From assembly GCF_902702935.1 (NCBI RefSeq), contig NZ_LR738855.1, forward strand, positions 1,364,001-1,428,000: DNA of 64,000 nt, read 5' to 3'. The notes beneath the pieces were generated by a model. That model saw only the letters and a list, made by a program, of their open reading frames with translations. It was not told the origin of the DNA and did no database searches. The stretch is from Corynebacterium rouxii. GTDB taxonomy: Bacteria; Actinomycetota; Actinomycetes; Mycobacteriales; Mycobacteriaceae. Numbering within the stretch: position 1 is the first letter of the stretch; every line of letters begins with the position of its first letter. The position numbers and the translations under genes were made by a program. Shown one piece after another: positions 30,294 to 40,992 of the stretch.

Positions 30294-31136
30294 GTGGGCA
30301 CTAACAAGGAACGCCGTGAGAGCGCTATGCGATCTCTAGAAAAAGAAATCAAGTCAAGAGATCGTGCAGAAAAAACAAAACCGTTAGGCGTCGTCGCTGC
30401 AGCAGCAGTCGCAGTTCTAGCAATCGTCGGCGGTATTTACTGGGCAAACTCCTCGGATGATTCTGCGCAAACCCAAGCTTCTGACCAAGCTACCCCCACA
30501 ACTGAAGAATCCAACTTCACCCCCCTAGCGATGAAACGTGCCAAGGCACTAGACGATACCGTTACCTGCACCTACAACGATGCGGGCGACGCATCCAAGG
30601 ACGTATCCAAACCCAAAACTGAATCCGTTTCTGCAAAGGGAACAACCACAGTTTCTCTGGATACAAACAAAGGAAAGATTGATCTTGAACTCGACCGTGC
30701 AGCTTCCCCTTGCACCGTCAATGCCATTGAGCATCTTGCCAAGCAAAAATACTATGACGATACTGTTTGCCACCGTCTAACCACTAGTGGAATTTACGTG
30801 CTGCAGTGCGGCGATCCAAGCGGTAAGGGCTCAGGTGGACCTGGATTCCAGTTTGATAATGAATACCCAACCGATGAAGCGTCCGATAAGCAAACCCCTG
30901 TTGTTTACCCTCGCGGAAGCATTGCCATGGCTAATGCTGGCGAAGGGACCAATGGATCCCAGTTCTTTCTTAACTACAAGGATTCTCCGCTACCACCTGC
31001 ATACACTTACTTTGGAAAAATCTCTGACGATGGCCTTAAGACCCTAGACAAGATTGCTGAAGCAGGCGTAAAGGACGGCGGCACAGACGGCGCTCCGACT
31101 GAAGAAGTAAAGATTAAGACCGCAGCAGTGTCTTAA
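30294..31136 (+). CDS. membrane-anchored cyclophilin-type peptidyl-prolyl isomerase
   Basis: Start GTG 30294 (MGTNKERRESAM). A charged cytoplasmic N-terminus and one membrane helix (about residues 31-49) are followed by a Ser/Thr/Asp/Gln-rich linker. The cyclophilin domain extends from about residue 118 (VSLDTNKGKIDLELD) to the end. Active-site segments are CHRL, where FHR is usual, LQCGDPSGKGSGGPGFQFDNE, and GTNGSQFFLNY. It should face the cell surface and assist folding of secreted proteins. It corresponds to the ppiB-position gene between tpx/hisS and rel in mycobacteria. Confidence 0.92.
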   Translation: MGTNKERRESAMRSLEKEIKSRDRAEKTKPLGVVAAAAVAVLAIVGGIYWANSSDDSAQTQASDQATPTTEESNFTPLAMKRAKALDDTVTCTYNDAGDASKDVSKPKTESVSAKGTTTVSLDTNKGKIDLELDRAASPCTVNAIEHLAKQKYYDDTVCHRLTTSGIYVLQCGDPSGKGSGGPGFQFDNEYPTDEASDKQTPVVYPRGSIAMANAGEGTNGSQFFLNYKDSPLPPAYTYFGKISDDGLKTLDKIAEAGVKDGGTDGAPTEEVKIKTAAVS

Positions 31137-31150
31137 TAAATATGTTGATT

Positions 31151-31196
31151 GAGTGAACCAGGGGGCCCATGAGGTTTCTACTGGTCCACTCTTTTC
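31151..31196 (+). terminator. terminator downstream of the cyclophilin gene
   Basis: Arms 31151-31161 and 31181-31191 pair over 11 positions with one mismatch, followed on the plus strand by TTTTCT. Confidence 0.6.
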
Positions 31197-31295
31197 TAGA
31201 CATATAAATTTTCGACAACGATAGGTGGCTTTCTAGCTGACAAAAAGCTAATATGATCGACATTGTTGTCCGACTTCACCGAAAGTAGTAATTTC

Positions 31296-31658
31296 ATGAA
31301 GCTTTTCTCCCGCAAGGGCCTCGTAGCCGCTACCACCGCAGTTGCAATCTCCGCTGGTTCCCTCTCCGCTCCTGCTATGGCTGACACCCAAAAATCCGAT
31401 TCTTCCACTAGCGAAATTTTCAAATCAGCTAAAGAAGTTTTGTCCTCCAGCGATACTCAGGCAAGTGAGCTTAGTACCAGCGGAGCTGAAGGCGAGAACA
31501 AGGAGAAATCTAACACGAAGCAGACTATCGAAAAGATCAGGGATATCCTGTCTATCGTGTCCACTGTTGTAGCAATTTTGGGTTCTCTTTTCCCATTGAT
31601 TTCTCAGATCGCTAAAAAGTTTAAATACAACTTAAGCCATCTAACATTATATTGTTAA
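31296..31658 (+). CDS. small secreted protein of unknown function
   Basis: A 120-residue protein with a clear Sec signal peptide: MKLFSRKGLVAATTAVAISA then GSLSAPAMA, cleavage expected before DTQKSD (about residue 30). The mature part is Ser/Thr/Glu/Lys-rich, followed by a basic-flanked hydrophobic helix (IRDILSIVSTVVAILGSLFP, near residues 80-100) and a basic tail. I recognise no family. The late helix could be a membrane anchor or amphipathic pore-like segment. A start 33 bases upstream at TTG 31263 would precede the n-region and is unlikely. A terminator overlaps its stop, so it is a single-gene unit between the cyclophilin gene and convergent rel. Confidence 0.75.
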   Translation: MKLFSRKGLVAATTAVAISAGSLSAPAMADTQKSDSSTSEIFKSAKEVLSSSDTQASELSTSGAEGENKEKSNTKQTIEKIRDILSIVSTVVAILGSLFPLISQIAKKFKYNLSHLTLYC

Positions 31659-31697
31659 ATAGTTGGAAATCGGTTCAGCGCCAATTTCCAACTATTT
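31657..31697. terminator. bidirectional terminator between small secreted gene and rel
   Basis: 14-bp perfect arms (31657-31670 and 31684-31697) with a 13-base loop. The plus side continues into TTTTTC. It overlaps the stop of the small secreted gene and lies 3 bases from the rel stop. Confidence 0.8.
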
Positions 31698-31699
31698 TT

Positions 31700-33979
31700 C
31701 TACCCTCCAGAGGTCACACGGTAGACGTCGAAAACTGCTTCTGTATTACGAAGCTGGGTCATAAGCGATCCCAACTGTTTAGTATCTGAAACTGAGAACG
31801 TAAAACGTACCGTAGCAACATGGTCATCTGAAGCATGTGACGACATCGCCACCACCTGTACACGTTGCTCATTGATCACTCGAGTCAGATCCATCAGCAA
31901 CCCCTCACGATCCAGCGCTTCCAGCTGTAACGTTGCTGCAAAAACACTGCCACCTTCAGAGGCCCATTGAACGTTAACCAACCGCTCTGGCTCGTTTCTA
32001 AGACTATCCGCGTTCGTACAGTCAGTTCGGTGTACCGAAACTCCGCCACCTCTGGTGACAAAACCGAAGATTTCATCCCCTGGAACTGGCATACAACACT
32101 TAGCCAGCTTGGCCATGACGTCAGGGCTTCCCTCGACGAGAATTCCATTTTTATCGGTCACCTGGGACTTCGAACTCACTAGCTCACTAAACGGCGTACG
32201 CGATACCAAAGTATTTTCAGCGTCTTCAGTATCACCAAATGCAGCAATGAGTCTATTAGCAACATGTGCAGCGGAGATCGAGCCTGAACCAATCGCTGTG
32301 TACAACGCATCAACGTCAGGGTAATGCAGTTCAGTAGCAACCTGCTTCATTGATTGTGCGGTGAACAGCCGGTGCATTGGCAAACCACCACGTTGCACCT
32401 CGGTTGCTAAAGCATCGCGACCAACTTCGAGATATTCTTCACGACGTTCCTTGGCAAACCATTGACGAATCTTAGCCTTAGCGCGAGGAGAAACCACGAA
32501 ATCTTGCCAGTCACGGCTAGGACCGGCATTTTGATCCTTCGAAGTAAAGATCTCTACCCGATCACCAGATTTAAGCTTGGACTCCAGCGCAACAAGTTTT
32601 CCATTGATTTTCGCACCAATACACCGGTGCCCCACTTCAGTGTGGACTGCATAAGCAAAATCGACAGGCGTGGAGTTAACTGGCAGATTGACTACGTCGC
32701 CCTTAGGGGTAAACACAAAAATTTGTTTACTTGTCAGGTCATAGCGCAACGAATCCAAAAACTCATTGGGATCTGCAGCTTCCTTTTGCCAATCCAGCAG
32801 CTGGCGCATCCACGCCATTTGATCAATTTCGGCCTGTTCACCGCTATTCTTGCCTTTGGTTTCTTTGTAACGCCAGTGTGCAGCGATACCGAACTCGGCG
32901 TTGTAATGCATCTCATGGGTACGAACCTGTACTTCAAGCGGCTTGCCACCATCCCCCATGACAGTTGTGTGCAGGGACTGGTAGACACCGAACTTAGGTG
33001 AAGAGATATAGTCTTTAAATCGCCCAGGCATAGCTGAATACAATGAGTGGACAACGCCGATTGCCGCATAACAATTATTCACATTATCGACGAGAACCCG
33101 AATGCCTACGAGGTCAAAAATCTCATCGAAGTCCTTACCTCGGACAATCATCTTTTGGTAGATCGACCAATAATGCTTAGGTCGACCCATCACTTCAGCA
33201 TCAATATGATTTTCTTTAAGGGTAGAAGTCAGCTGCGCAATGACCTGATTAAGGTAACGGTCTCGTGAAGGAGCACGATCCGCAACCAAGCGAACGACTT
33301 CATCGTATTTCTTGGGGTACAAGATAGCGAAGGAGAGGTCTTCAAGTTCCCATTTGACGCTGGCCATACCGAGACGGTGAGCCAATGGGGCAATAACTTC
33401 AAGGGTTTGACGCGCTTTTTTAGCCTGCTTTTCTGGAGGTAAGAAGCGCATTGTGCGCATATTGTGCAACCGGTCAGCTACTTTGATAACCAATACACGT
33501 GGATCTTGGCTCATCGCGACAATCATTTTTCGGATTGTTTCTGCTTCAGCAGCAGCACCCAAGGCAACCTTATCAAGTTTGGTAACACCATCGACCAAAC
33601 GAGCTACTTCAGCGCCAAAGTCAGCTGTGAGATCTTCAAGGGAGTAATCCGTATCCTCCACTGTGTCATGGAGTAACGCCGCCACCAATGTAGTGGTATC
33701 CATGCCGATTTCCGCTGCGATCGTTGCAACCGCTAGCGGATGAGTAATATAAGGGTCCCCCGACTTTCGGAATACTCCGTCATGAAGCCGTTCCGCAGTT
33801 GCATAGGCTCGATTGAGCACCTCCGCATCTGCTTTAGGATGAAATTCCCTATGAATCGCCAGCATGGGCTCCAGTACGGAGTTCACCCGAACCCTGTTAC
33901 CCGTAAGGCTTCTGGCCAATCGAGCTGACATGCTCCGCATCGAATTGGACTGCTTCGCTGTTTTCTTATCTTGCGTCAT
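31700..33979 (-). CDS. rel: bifunctional (p)ppGpp synthetase/hydrolase Rel
   Basis: Stringent-response enzyme. The HD hydrolase domain is intact ([18 protein letters not shown], then [14 protein letters not shown]). The synthetase domain has [33 protein letters not shown] and [18 protein letters not shown] domain ([20 protein letters not shown]) and a zinc-finger/ACT C-terminus ([23 protein letters not shown]) follow. At 759 residues it has the full regulatory half. Both activities are expected. It follows apt on the minus strand. Confidence 0.97.
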   Translation of the reverse strand: MTQDKKTAKQSNSMRSMSARLARSLTGNRVRVNSVLEPMLAIHREFHPKADAEVLNRAYATAERLHDGVFRKSGDPYITHPLAVATIAAEIGMDTTTLVAALLHDTVEDTDYSLEDLTADFGAEVARLVDGVTKLDKVALGAAAEAETIRKMIVAMSQDPRVLVIKVADRLHNMRTMRFLPPEKQAKKARQTLEVIAPLAHRLGMASVKWELEDLSFAILYPKKYDEVVRLVADRAPSRDRYLNQVIAQLTSTLKENHIDAEVMGRPKHYWSIYQKMIVRGKDFDEIFDLVGIRVLVDNVNNCYAAIGVVHSLYSAMPGRFKDYISSPKFGVYQSLHTTVMGDGGKPLEVQVRTHEMHYNAEFGIAAHWRYKETKGKNSGEQAEIDQMAWMRQLLDWQKEAADPNEFLDSLRYDLTSKQIFVFTPKGDVVNLPVNSTPVDFAYAVHTEVGHRCIGAKINGKLVALESKLKSGDRVEIFTSKDQNAGPSRDWQDFVVSPRAKAKIRQWFAKERREEYLEVGRDALATEVQRGGLPMHRLFTAQSMKQVATELHYPDVDALYTAIGSGSISAAHVANRLIAAFGDTEDAENTLVSRTPFSELVSSKSQVTDKNGILVEGSPDVMAKLAKCCMPVPGDEIFGFVTRGGGVSVHRTDCTNADSLRNEPERLVNVQWASEGGSVFAATLQLEALDREGLLMDLTRVINEQRVQVVAMSSHASDDHVATVRFTFSVSDTKQLGSLMTQLRNTEAVFDVYRVTSGG

Positions 33980-34037
33980 CGTTGCGAATATGCCTTTCCA
34001 ACTCTATTTTTAGCCAAAAGTACCGGAACAACTTGAG

Positions 34038-34592
34038 TTACGCCGTAGCGCCTTCATTAATTACTACCAAAGGTGTATCGTTCAATCGCTCCCGGCCACC
34101 CAGTCCGTCAACTTCGAGCACAACTGCGTATCCACTTACAGTGGCACCACAAGCTTCAATCAATTTGCGAGCCGCATCCAATGTGCCACCAGTAGCCAAA
34201 ACGTCGTCGACCAGCACGACCTTTTTGCCTTCCAACTCTAGACCTTCAGCAGGTAGCTCGAGTGCTGCAGTGCCATACTCTAAAGAATATTCCTCAGAGT
34301 GTACTGGCGGAGGTAATTTGCCCTTTTTCCTAATGGCAAGAATGCCGGTTCCGGCTTTGTACGCGACTGCAGAGCCTAGAAGAAATCCACGTGCGTCTAA
34401 CCCACCAATGAAATCAGCTCCTAATCGCATTGCATTTTCTGCCAATTCATCAACGATGAGAGAAAAAGCGGTGGCATCAGCCAATACTGGAGTGAGGTCC
34501 TCAAAAATTACTCCAGGTACAGGGAAATCGGGAACGAAACGAGTTTTACACGCAATTGCTTCTCGGGCATCTGCATACAGGGGGACAGTCAT
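34038..34592 (-). CDS. apt: adenine phosphoribosyltransferase
   Basis: Purine salvage: adenine plus PRPP to AMP. It has the PRPP-binding loop [18 protein letters not shown] (about residues 118-135) and the type I PRTase N-terminal segment [18 protein letters not shown]. The length of 184 residues is typical. It lies between a peptide-binding lipoprotein gene and rel, the same order as Rv2585c-apt-relA in M. tuberculosis. Confidence 0.96.
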   Translation of the reverse strand: MTVPLYADAREAIACKTRFVPDFPVPGVIFEDLTPVLADATAFSLIVDELAENAMRLGADFIGGLDARGFLLGSAVAYKAGTGILAIRKKGKLPPPVHSEEYSLEYGTAALELPAEGLELEGKKVVLVDDVLATGGTLDAARKLIEACGATVSGYAVVLEVDGLGGRERLNDTPLVVINEGATA

Positions 34593-34647
34593 AAAGGCAG
34601 TTCTTTCCTAGAAATCGACACTGATTAAAAATAACGTACATTTGCTC

Positions 34648-36285
34648 TTATTTTGAATTCTTAGAAAAGAACCACCTATCCATGTTCCATCCGATTCCAG
34701 CTAGATCAGTATTAAGAACCACATTAGACACACGTCGATCCACTACAAACACTCGCGGTTGCGACGCTAATGGGATCGATGGAACAACATCCCATGTGCT
34801 TAGTTCAGCTTGCCGTGTCGCTGCGATGTTATTACTAGTTGTAGCCACTGATTCGAACTCGGTCGCTGGATCAACAGCTTTCAAAACAGCATCAATCGTG
34901 CCTATTTTATCGAATTGATACCCGTGATCCGTCGTAAAGCTTCTGGACAGATCCCTAATACCACTGCCTTCTTGATGCGCATCCACCACAATAATTCCTG
35001 CCGGTTCACAGGATCTACGGATATTCGCCACAATTGCTTCCATTCGGGCATCAGGCCCCTCATAGCCGATAGCAATTGTTTGTCCGGTAAGTCGGCGAGC
35101 TTGCTCTACGTCACTACGCAGATGCGCCTCTGTGAGATCTTTGACATGACCAGCCATGGGATCATTAGCACGAATTGTGCGTGCTGTAACAGGCGCTACC
35201 TCAACGCCAGATAGCGCGCTGGATTCGGATGCAATACTCGATTGATCAATGCAGGATGCAAAGGCTTGTCGGTTTTCTTGTGTGGCAAATACGCCCGCGT
35301 TGGCCAACAATAGTTCTTCAGTCAATACTCCCGATTGAGCTTGTACATCAAACGAATTAGTAGGATCGTTTCGGTCTAGCCAATCGATTTCTTTTGAACT
35401 GGCAATCTCAGCAATTTCCAAAGAACCGGCGTCTTTAAGCTCCTTGAGGTTAGCTCCTTTAGGCCAGACCACCAATGACTCGATTTCCGCTGGTTGTCCA
35501 CCATAATGAGGATTTCGTGCTAGATAGACTTCCCCTCGATCCCCCACACGATCAACCTTATAAGGCCCCGATGAAACCTGAAGATTAGGGTCAAATTGGT
35601 CGAGCAAAAAACCTCGATTCCATACTTCAGCAATTGGTCGAAGCGCATCCACATCGCGTGATTGCAATACAGTATTGAGATCTTCAAGAGTCACACCCAT
35701 TTTGCGCGCTATTGCGTGAGCAGGCAAAATGACACCCGCTGGAAATAACTGTCGCCACCGAGGACCAAAATTTTCCTTCAATGTAACAGTGACTTCACGA
35801 TCCCTAGGTTTGCATCCCACTTTGTCGATTTGTTTCATCAGCGGCATATAGGAATCAAAAACGTAATCATAAGCACCCGCCGTAAAGGCAAGAAGATAGT
35901 CATCACAAGTCACGGCTTCACCATCGGAATACACTGCATCTGGTGAAATCGTATAAACAATCTTCTGATTAATACCTGGAAGCACCTGTGCTGAGGCCAT
36001 CGACAAATTAGGAATTAATTGCCCCTTCGGTCCGGAAACATAAGGTGCTGGGTACAGCCGTCCTGCAAGCAACTGTGCATTGGTTGATGCGCCTTCGGTA
36101 GAGCCAGCATTAGTGGTTACCAATCGATCGCTTACGGCATAGCCCAACTGGTTACTACGGACCAAAGATGACTCAGGATGTGCGCTGCAGGAAGACAAAG
36201 CCACTGCTATTACGCTAACGCTCAATAAACCGCCAACGCGTACGACTTTCTTACGGAGGTTCATTGAAGGGATTCTAATCCTCAC
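34648..36285 (-). CDS. ABC-type peptide-binding lipoprotein (SBP_bac_5 family)
   Basis: An extracytoplasmic solute-binding protein of the DppA/OppA type. A lipoprotein signal is seen: MNLRKKVVRVGGLLSVSVIA followed by VALSSC with the lipidated Cys. The SBP_bac_5 domain includes SPDAVYSDGEAVTCDDYLLAF and VSSGPYKVDRVGDRGEVYLARNPHY. The start is GTG 36285 (with AAGG about 10 bases upstream) or ATG 36264; an upstream TTG-type extension is improbable because it would precede the n-region. No permease genes adjoin it, so it is an orphan binding protein, as in the mycobacterial locus upstream of apt. Confidence 0.9.
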   Translation of the reverse strand: MRIRIPSMNLRKKVVRVGGLLSVSVIAVALSSCSAHPESSLVRSNQLGYAVSDRLVTTNAGSTEGASTNAQLLAGRLYPAPYVSGPKGQLIPNLSMASAQVLPGINQKIVYTISPDAVYSDGEAVTCDDYLLAFTAGAYDYVFDSYMPLMKQIDKVGCKPRDREVTVTLKENFGPRWRQLFPAGVILPAHAIARKMGVTLEDLNTVLQSRDVDALRPIAEVWNRGFLLDQFDPNLQVSSGPYKVDRVGDRGEVYLARNPHYGGQPAEIESLVVWPKGANLKELKDAGSLEIAEIASSKEIDWLDRNDPTNSFDVQAQSGVLTEELLLANAGVFATQENRQAFASCIDQSSIASESSALSGVEVAPVTARTIRANDPMAGHVKDLTEAHLRSDVEQARRLTGQTIAIGYEGPDARMEAIVANIRRSCEPAGIIVVDAHQEGSGIRDLSRSFTTDHGYQFDKIGTIDAVLKAVDPATEFESVATTSNNIAATRQAELSTWDVVPSIPLASQPRVFVVDRRVSNVVLNTDLAGIGWNMDRWFFSKNSK

Positions 36286-36401
36286 AGTTTGCTTGGCCTT
36301 TCCTACTAGCACATTACCTATGCCCTGTGGACTAGGAAAATTATAGTAACTCATACCAACAAGGATTGAATCCACACTATCTAGTTGGCAGCACTCATAT
36401 G

Positions 36402-36450
36402 AAAATTCCCCCTGAATTGAAAGAAGTTAGTTCAATTCAGGGGGAATTTT
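36402..36450 (-). terminator. strong hairpin terminator downstream of secF
   Basis: 20-bp perfect arms (36402-36421 and 36431-36450) with a 9-base loop, the longest perfect inverted repeat noticed in the window. Arm ends carry AAAA/TTTT. It ends the yajC-secD-secF transcription unit. Confidence 0.85.
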
Positions 36451-36467
36451 CAATCAATAATGTGGAA

Positions 36468-37580
36468 TTACCCTCGGTCAGGACGCCAACTTGCACCTGT
36501 CGACGATGTAACCTGTGGGCCAGACACCCTACGCTTCTGCGTAGATTCAGCTGATTGCTCGGGGGCAGAGTCATCTTGAGCATCTGAACCACATCGGTGC
36601 ATTTCTACTTGACGGTTATGCTCGGCGGTCTTCTTAGAGCGATTCTTTAATGAAACCAAGATTGGAGTGGCAAGGAATACGGACGAGAAAGTACCTTCAA
36701 TAACACCAATGAGCTGGACAAGAGCCAAGTCCTTCAGGGTACCGACTCCCATGAGCCACACAGCGATAACAATCAAAGCAATAATTGGAAGTGCTGAGAT
36801 AATCGTCGTCGAGATTGAACGCATCACCGTTTGATTAACAGCTAGGTTTGCGTGTTCCGCATAGGTGCGAGTGCGATTACCCAGGTATCCGGCTGTATTT
36901 TCGCGCACCTTGTCAAACACGATCACAGTGTCATACAACGAGAAAGCTAAGACCGTAAGAAGACCGATGATAGTCGCAGGAGAAACCTCGAAGCCAACTA
37001 GAGCATAAACTCCAGAAATAACAATCAAATCTACGAGCAACGCAACAATTGCGGCTACTGCCATTTCTTTTTCCAAGCGAATCGTAATGTAGACAAAAAC
37101 TGCCGCTAGGAATACAAACATCGAGATCAGCATGCGCTGGGTAATCGTAGATCCCCAAGATTCCGATACCGTAGAATCACCGATAGCGTCTGGCGTTGGT
37201 TGACCTTGGGAGCCCACAGGTTGATATTTCTCAAAAAGTGCTGCACGAGCTTGAGAGATTTGATCTTCACTTAGTCGCTCAGAGTTGATTTCCAAGATAC
37301 GCGTATCACCAGATCCCACAATTTGAACCAACTCTGGTTCGATACCTGTGGCATCTTTGAATGTGTCAGCAACTTCTGAAGTTTCCAATTGTGCTGCCGG
37401 CATATTCATCTTGGTGCCGCCAACAAAATCAATTCCAAGACTAAAACCGCGAACGGCTATGGCAATGAAACAAATCGCCACAATGGTAAGTGTGGTTCGG
37501 TACCACGTTCGACGGCGTCCAACGAAGTCTAGTCCACCATCACCGGCGTAGAGCTTTGACAAAACGCTATTGCCACTCAT
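36468..37580 (-). CDS. secF: protein translocase subunit SecF
   Basis: RND-like subunit that, with SecD and YajC, uses the proton gradient to assist Sec export. It has six membrane helices with a periplasmic P1 loop after helix 1. Family segments are GIDFVGGTKM (the D-G-G motif), ITQRMLISMFVFLAAVFVYI, ATIIGLLTVLAFSLYDTVIVFDKVREN and NQTVMRSISTTI. The C-terminal tail of about 60 residues is charged and corynebacteria-like. ATG 37580 follows the secD stop directly (TAG-ATG), with AAAGGAG inside secD, so the two are coupled. Confidence 0.97.
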   Translation of the reverse strand: MSGNSVLSKLYAGDGGLDFVGRRRTWYRTTLTIVAICFIAIAVRGFSLGIDFVGGTKMNMPAAQLETSEVADTFKDATGIEPELVQIVGSGDTRILEINSERLSEDQISQARAALFEKYQPVGSQGQPTPDAIGDSTVSESWGSTITQRMLISMFVFLAAVFVYITIRLEKEMAVAAIVALLVDLIVISGVYALVGFEVSPATIIGLLTVLAFSLYDTVIVFDKVRENTAGYLGNRTRTYAEHANLAVNQTVMRSISTTIISALPIIALIVIAVWLMGVGTLKDLALVQLIGVIEGTFSSVFLATPILVSLKNRSKKTAEHNRQVEMHRCGSDAQDDSAPEQSAESTQKRRVSGPQVTSSTGASWRPDRG

Positions 37581-39359
37581 CTATTCTTCTCCTTTAGCTG
37601 CGTTGGCACCGTGATGCATAGAAATAATTTTTCCCATGCCATTTGCTGCACCTGAAGATGTCCACGGCTTTCGAGATGCAAGGACGACTAGTGGAGCTGT
37701 AACAAGGAAGGTAACAACGATATCGAAGATGGTTGTGAGCCCAAGCGTAAATGCGAAGCCTTTCACTTCTCCAACGGCCAAAATGTAGATAATCACTGCA
37801 CCAATCAAGGTAACGGCATTACCAGTAATAATTGTTTGGCGGGCACGTTCCCAACCCCTTGGTACTGCGGAACGGAACGAACGCCCATCGCGAACTTCAT
37901 CCTTGATGCGTTCATACAAGACGACAAAGGAGTCGGCAGTAGTACCAATGCCGATAATCAAACCAGCGATTCCAGCAAGATCCAAGGAATAGCCGATCCA
38001 ACGTCCCAACAAGACCAGGGCACCGAATACCAAAGCGAAGGATGCAACCAGCGAGAACATCGAAATTAGGCCGAAGAAACGGTAATTGATAAGCGAATAC
38101 AATGCCACCAAAATCAATCCCACGAGTCCAGCAATCAGACCTGCCTTCAAAGACGCCACGCCTAGTGAAGCTGGAACTGTTGTGGTCGTGCCACCGGTTT
38201 CCCCGTTTTCTCCAGCAAAGCTCAAAGGCAGAGCTCCGTATTTCAGGTTGTTAGCCAGATCCTGTGCTTCTTTTTGGCTAAAGCTTCCAGTAATTGCGGT
38301 TGCCGAGCCTACTGGGGTTGCAGATTGGATAACTGGAGCAGAGATAATCTTCGAGTCGAGAGTAATAGCTACCTGTTTTTGCAGGTATTCTTGAGTCAAT
38401 TTCGCCCAAGTTGCGCTGCCTTGATCCCCATTGTCCGATTTAAAGGAGAAGCCGATCTCCATTTGGCTTGTTTGTGGGTTCAGCCCGCCCGTGATCGGAC
38501 GGTTGGTGTCAATCTCGTTACCGGTGAGTCGTTTACCGTTAGCTTGATCAGTTTCGCCTTGGAGCAATGGCGCAGGGCTGAGAACATACACTTGTCCGCT
38601 TGATGGATCACAGGCTACTAATGGTTTTGTTGGATCATCAGTACCTTGTAGCGGATCAGGTGTGTTGTCACATTTGAGTAACGAGCTGGCAGAGAGCTGT
38701 GTAGTCGCATCAGTAGACTGACGGTCTTTCTTCATAACCTCAAGGACTTTATTGCGCAACTGTTCCGACTCAATGGAGTTAGCAGGTTCTTTAGGTTCCT
38801 TAGCTGTGACTGTAAGGATTTTGGCATCCTCCGGTTTTTTGCCTTCAGATTGTGCTAACGCTTTGGCCGTATTCGAGAGCGCATCATTGGCTTCTTGTGG
38901 AGTGATCACTCCAACTTCAACCCATCGATTCGCCATGTCTTTCATTGCATCAAGCAATTTCGTTGTATCTGGCGCTTCTGGCGTTGCCACTGGGCGGAAA
39001 AGTAGCTGCGATGTTTGTCCTAGTGCACGAGCCTGTGTTGTGTCTTCACCTGGTACGGTGATGACCAACGTATCGCCGTCGCTAACAACGCTTGCACCGG
39101 AGACACCCATTCCATTGACACGATTTTCCAAAATGGATTTTGCCTGCGCAAGTTGGTCCTCAGTTGGATTTTGCCCCTGAGGAACAAGTGTCACACGGGT
39201 ACCACCTTGAAGATCGATACCGAGTTTCGGTCGCGGCGAATGATCAGCCGTAGCGAAAACAAGCGCATAGATAATTGCGATGAGCACAGTAAAAACGAAG
39301 AGTGACTTGAACGGCCAACTCCTAGAATTACTGGCTACCTTCTTCGTTTGCGAAGGCAA
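37581..39359 (-). CDS. secD: protein translocase subunit SecD
   Basis: Partner of SecF. Helix 1 is followed by LGIDLQGGTRVTLVPQG and a large P1 periplasmic domain with ILENRVNGMGVSGASV and LLFRPVATPEAP. The membrane part includes GLILVALYSLINYRFFG, LDLAGIAGLIIGIGTTADSFVVLYERIKDE and FTLGLTTIFDIVVTF. The start is TTG 39359, with AGGAG 8 bases upstream. The roughly 230 bases between it and yajC carry no recognisable gene and probably hold a promoter. It is 592 residues, with an extended Thr/Gln-rich P1 region. Confidence 0.97.
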   Translation of the reverse strand: MPSQTKKVASNSRSWPFKSLFVFTVLIAIIYALVFATADHSPRPKLGIDLQGGTRVTLVPQGQNPTEDQLAQAKSILENRVNGMGVSGASVVSDGDTLVITVPGEDTTQARALGQTSQLLFRPVATPEAPDTTKLLDAMKDMANRWVEVGVITPQEANDALSNTAKALAQSEGKKPEDAKILTVTAKEPKEPANSIESEQLRNKVLEVMKKDRQSTDATTQLSASSLLKCDNTPDPLQGTDDPTKPLVACDPSSGQVYVLSPAPLLQGETDQANGKRLTGNEIDTNRPITGGLNPQTSQMEIGFSFKSDNGDQGSATWAKLTQEYLQKQVAITLDSKIISAPVIQSATPVGSATAITGSFSQKEAQDLANNLKYGALPLSFAGENGETGGTTTTVPASLGVASLKAGLIAGLVGLILVALYSLINYRFFGLISMFSLVASFALVFGALVLLGRWIGYSLDLAGIAGLIIGIGTTADSFVVLYERIKDEVRDGRSFRSAVPRGWERARQTIITGNAVTLIGAVIIYILAVGEVKGFAFTLGLTTIFDIVVTFLVTAPLVVLASRKPWTSSGAANGMGKIISMHHGANAAKGEE

Positions 39360-39589
39360 TGAACTAACTCCTATGTAAATGATGATCTAACAGCACGCCG
39401 CCGTCAGCTTCTCTTTGCTTTCCATCAATGCGAAAATGAACACGATCGAACAGCAATTTTGGTTCTTGGCTATGGTACGCCACCGAAGCACTGTCCACAG
39501 AACTACACACCTTAAAATCATTAAGGTTTAATGGAATTCTCTTTGCCACCGTATTAATCCGTGTTCCAAGGCGGGCGTAATACAGCGAT

Positions 39590-39877
39590 TTAAGCCTCTA
39601 GTTCAGTATCCGATTTATCGTCGTCAATGGAAATCACAGCAGATTTTTCAAAAGTGACTAAAATATTTGGAGCTATTTCTAAGTCAACTGTGTTCTCGGC
39701 TATCCCTTTGATTACGGCATGTACGCCAGCGGTTGTGATAACTCGCTGGCCTAGCATCATCGATTCTTGCAGGCTCCTCAGCCGGTTCAAATGTTGTTTT
39801 TGCTTTCGCCTGATAAGCAGTGATGGCAGCACAAACACCACCACCAAGGCCACGTATAAAAGTAAAGTTGAGGTCAT
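39590..39877 (-). CDS. yajC: preprotein translocase subunit YajC
   Basis: A small one-helix membrane protein (95 residues) with MTSTLLLYVALVVVFVLPSL (helix about 4-20) followed by the YajC core RRKQKQHLNRLRSLQESMMLGQRVITTAGVHAVIKGI given here in parts (SLQESMMLGQRVITTAG). The acidic tail is short. A TTG at 39883 would add two residues. It starts a few bases after the ruvB stop and precedes secD, the common actinobacterial ruvB-yajC-secD-secF order. Confidence 0.92.
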   Translation of the reverse strand: MTSTLLLYVALVVVFVLPSLLIRRKQKQHLNRLRSLQESMMLGQRVITTAGVHAVIKGIAENTVDLEIAPNILVTFEKSAVISIDDDKSDTELEA

Positions 39878-39886
39878 GCTCAATGA

Positions 39887-40975
39887 CTATAGCGAACCAA
39901 TAATTCCTTCCGGAGGTTCAAGTCCTAAATGACGCCAAGCAGTCGCAGTGGCTACTCGGCCTCTGCCGGTGCGTGTAACCATCCCCGCCCTGACCAAATA
40001 TGGTTCACAGACTTCTTCAACTGTCGACGGCTCTTCGCCGACTGCTAGCGCTAGAGTATTAATACCTACTGGCCCACCACCATGACCCTTTATCAACGCT
40101 TCCAACACAGCTCTGTCTAATCGATCGAGCCCCATTTCGTCTACGTCGAATACCAACAATGCAGCTTGAGCTGCTGCGAGATTGATATGTCCGTCGGCGT
40201 TGACTTCTGCGAAGTCTCGAACACGACGAAGCAGACGATTTGCTATACGTGGTGTTCCACGTGATCTGGAGGCTATTTCTACAGCCGCATCATGATCGAT
40301 GCTGACTCCTAAAACCGCAGCAGCTCGCACGACAACCTTGGTGAGATCTTCAACCTCGTAGAATTCCATTTGGGCAGTAAACCCAAATCGATCACGTAAT
40401 GGTCCGGTGAGCATTCCGGACCGTGTAGTTGCACCAACCAGAGTAAAAGGAGCTAGTTCAAGGGGGATTGACGTTGCCCCTGGCCCTTTACCGACGATGA
40501 CATCGATTCTAAAATCCTCCATCGCCATATACAGCATCTCTTCAGCCGGACGCGCCATACGGTGTATCTCATCGATAAATAAAACATCACCTTCCATCAA
40601 GTTAGATAGCATGGCCGCTAAATCACCGGCGCGTTCCAATGCAGGACCGGATGTCATACGAAGACTAGTACCTAATTCATAGGCAATAATCATCGCCATT
40701 GTTGTTTTTCCTAGTCCAGGCGGTCCCGAAAGTAACACATGGTCTGGTGCGACTCCTCGGCTCTTAGCACCTGATAAGACAAGATTGAGCTGATCTCTCA
40801 CCTTTGGTTGTCCAATGAATTCATCCAAACTACGTGGACGAAGCGAAGTCTCTACTTCTCCTTCATTAGATTGCAATCGTGCATCGACATCAATATTGCT
40901 CAGTGAGCTTTTCTGATTCCCAGCAGCAGACACCGGTGCTGGGACATGAAACTCGGTTTTTTCAATATTAGCCAC
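39887..40975 (-). CDS. ruvB: Holliday junction branch-migration DNA helicase RuvB
   Basis: AAA+ motor of the RuvAB complex. It has [15 protein letters not shown], Walker [15 protein letters not shown], Walker [14 protein letters not shown], sensor 1/arginine finger region [20 protein letters not shown], and a C-terminal winged-helix domain ending [14 protein letters not shown]. At 362 residues it is full length with a corynebacterial N-terminal extension of about 30 residues. It follows ruvA after 17 bases. Confidence 0.97.
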   Translation of the reverse strand: MANIEKTEFHVPAPVSAAGNQKSSLSNIDVDARLQSNEGEVETSLRPRSLDEFIGQPKVRDQLNLVLSGAKSRGVAPDHVLLSGPPGLGKTTMAMIIAYELGTSLRMTSGPALERAGDLAAMLSNLMEGDVLFIDEIHRMARPAEEMLYMAMEDFRIDVIVGKGPGATSIPLELAPFTLVGATTRSGMLTGPLRDRFGFTAQMEFYEVEDLTKVVVRAAAVLGVSIDHDAAVEIASRSRGTPRIANRLLRRVRDFAEVNADGHINLAAAQAALLVFDVDEMGLDRLDRAVLEALIKGHGGGPVGINTLALAVGEEPSTVEEVCEPYLVRAGMVTRTGRGRVATATAWRHLGLEPPEGIIGSL

Positions 40976-40992
40976 GAATAGCTCTCCCCTAT

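Noticed and set aside
39364..39549. 61-codon minus-strand reading frame between secD and yajC
   Set aside because: No family resemblance, GTG start without a clear ribosome-binding site, and ends 4 bases before secD where the promoter and leader should be.
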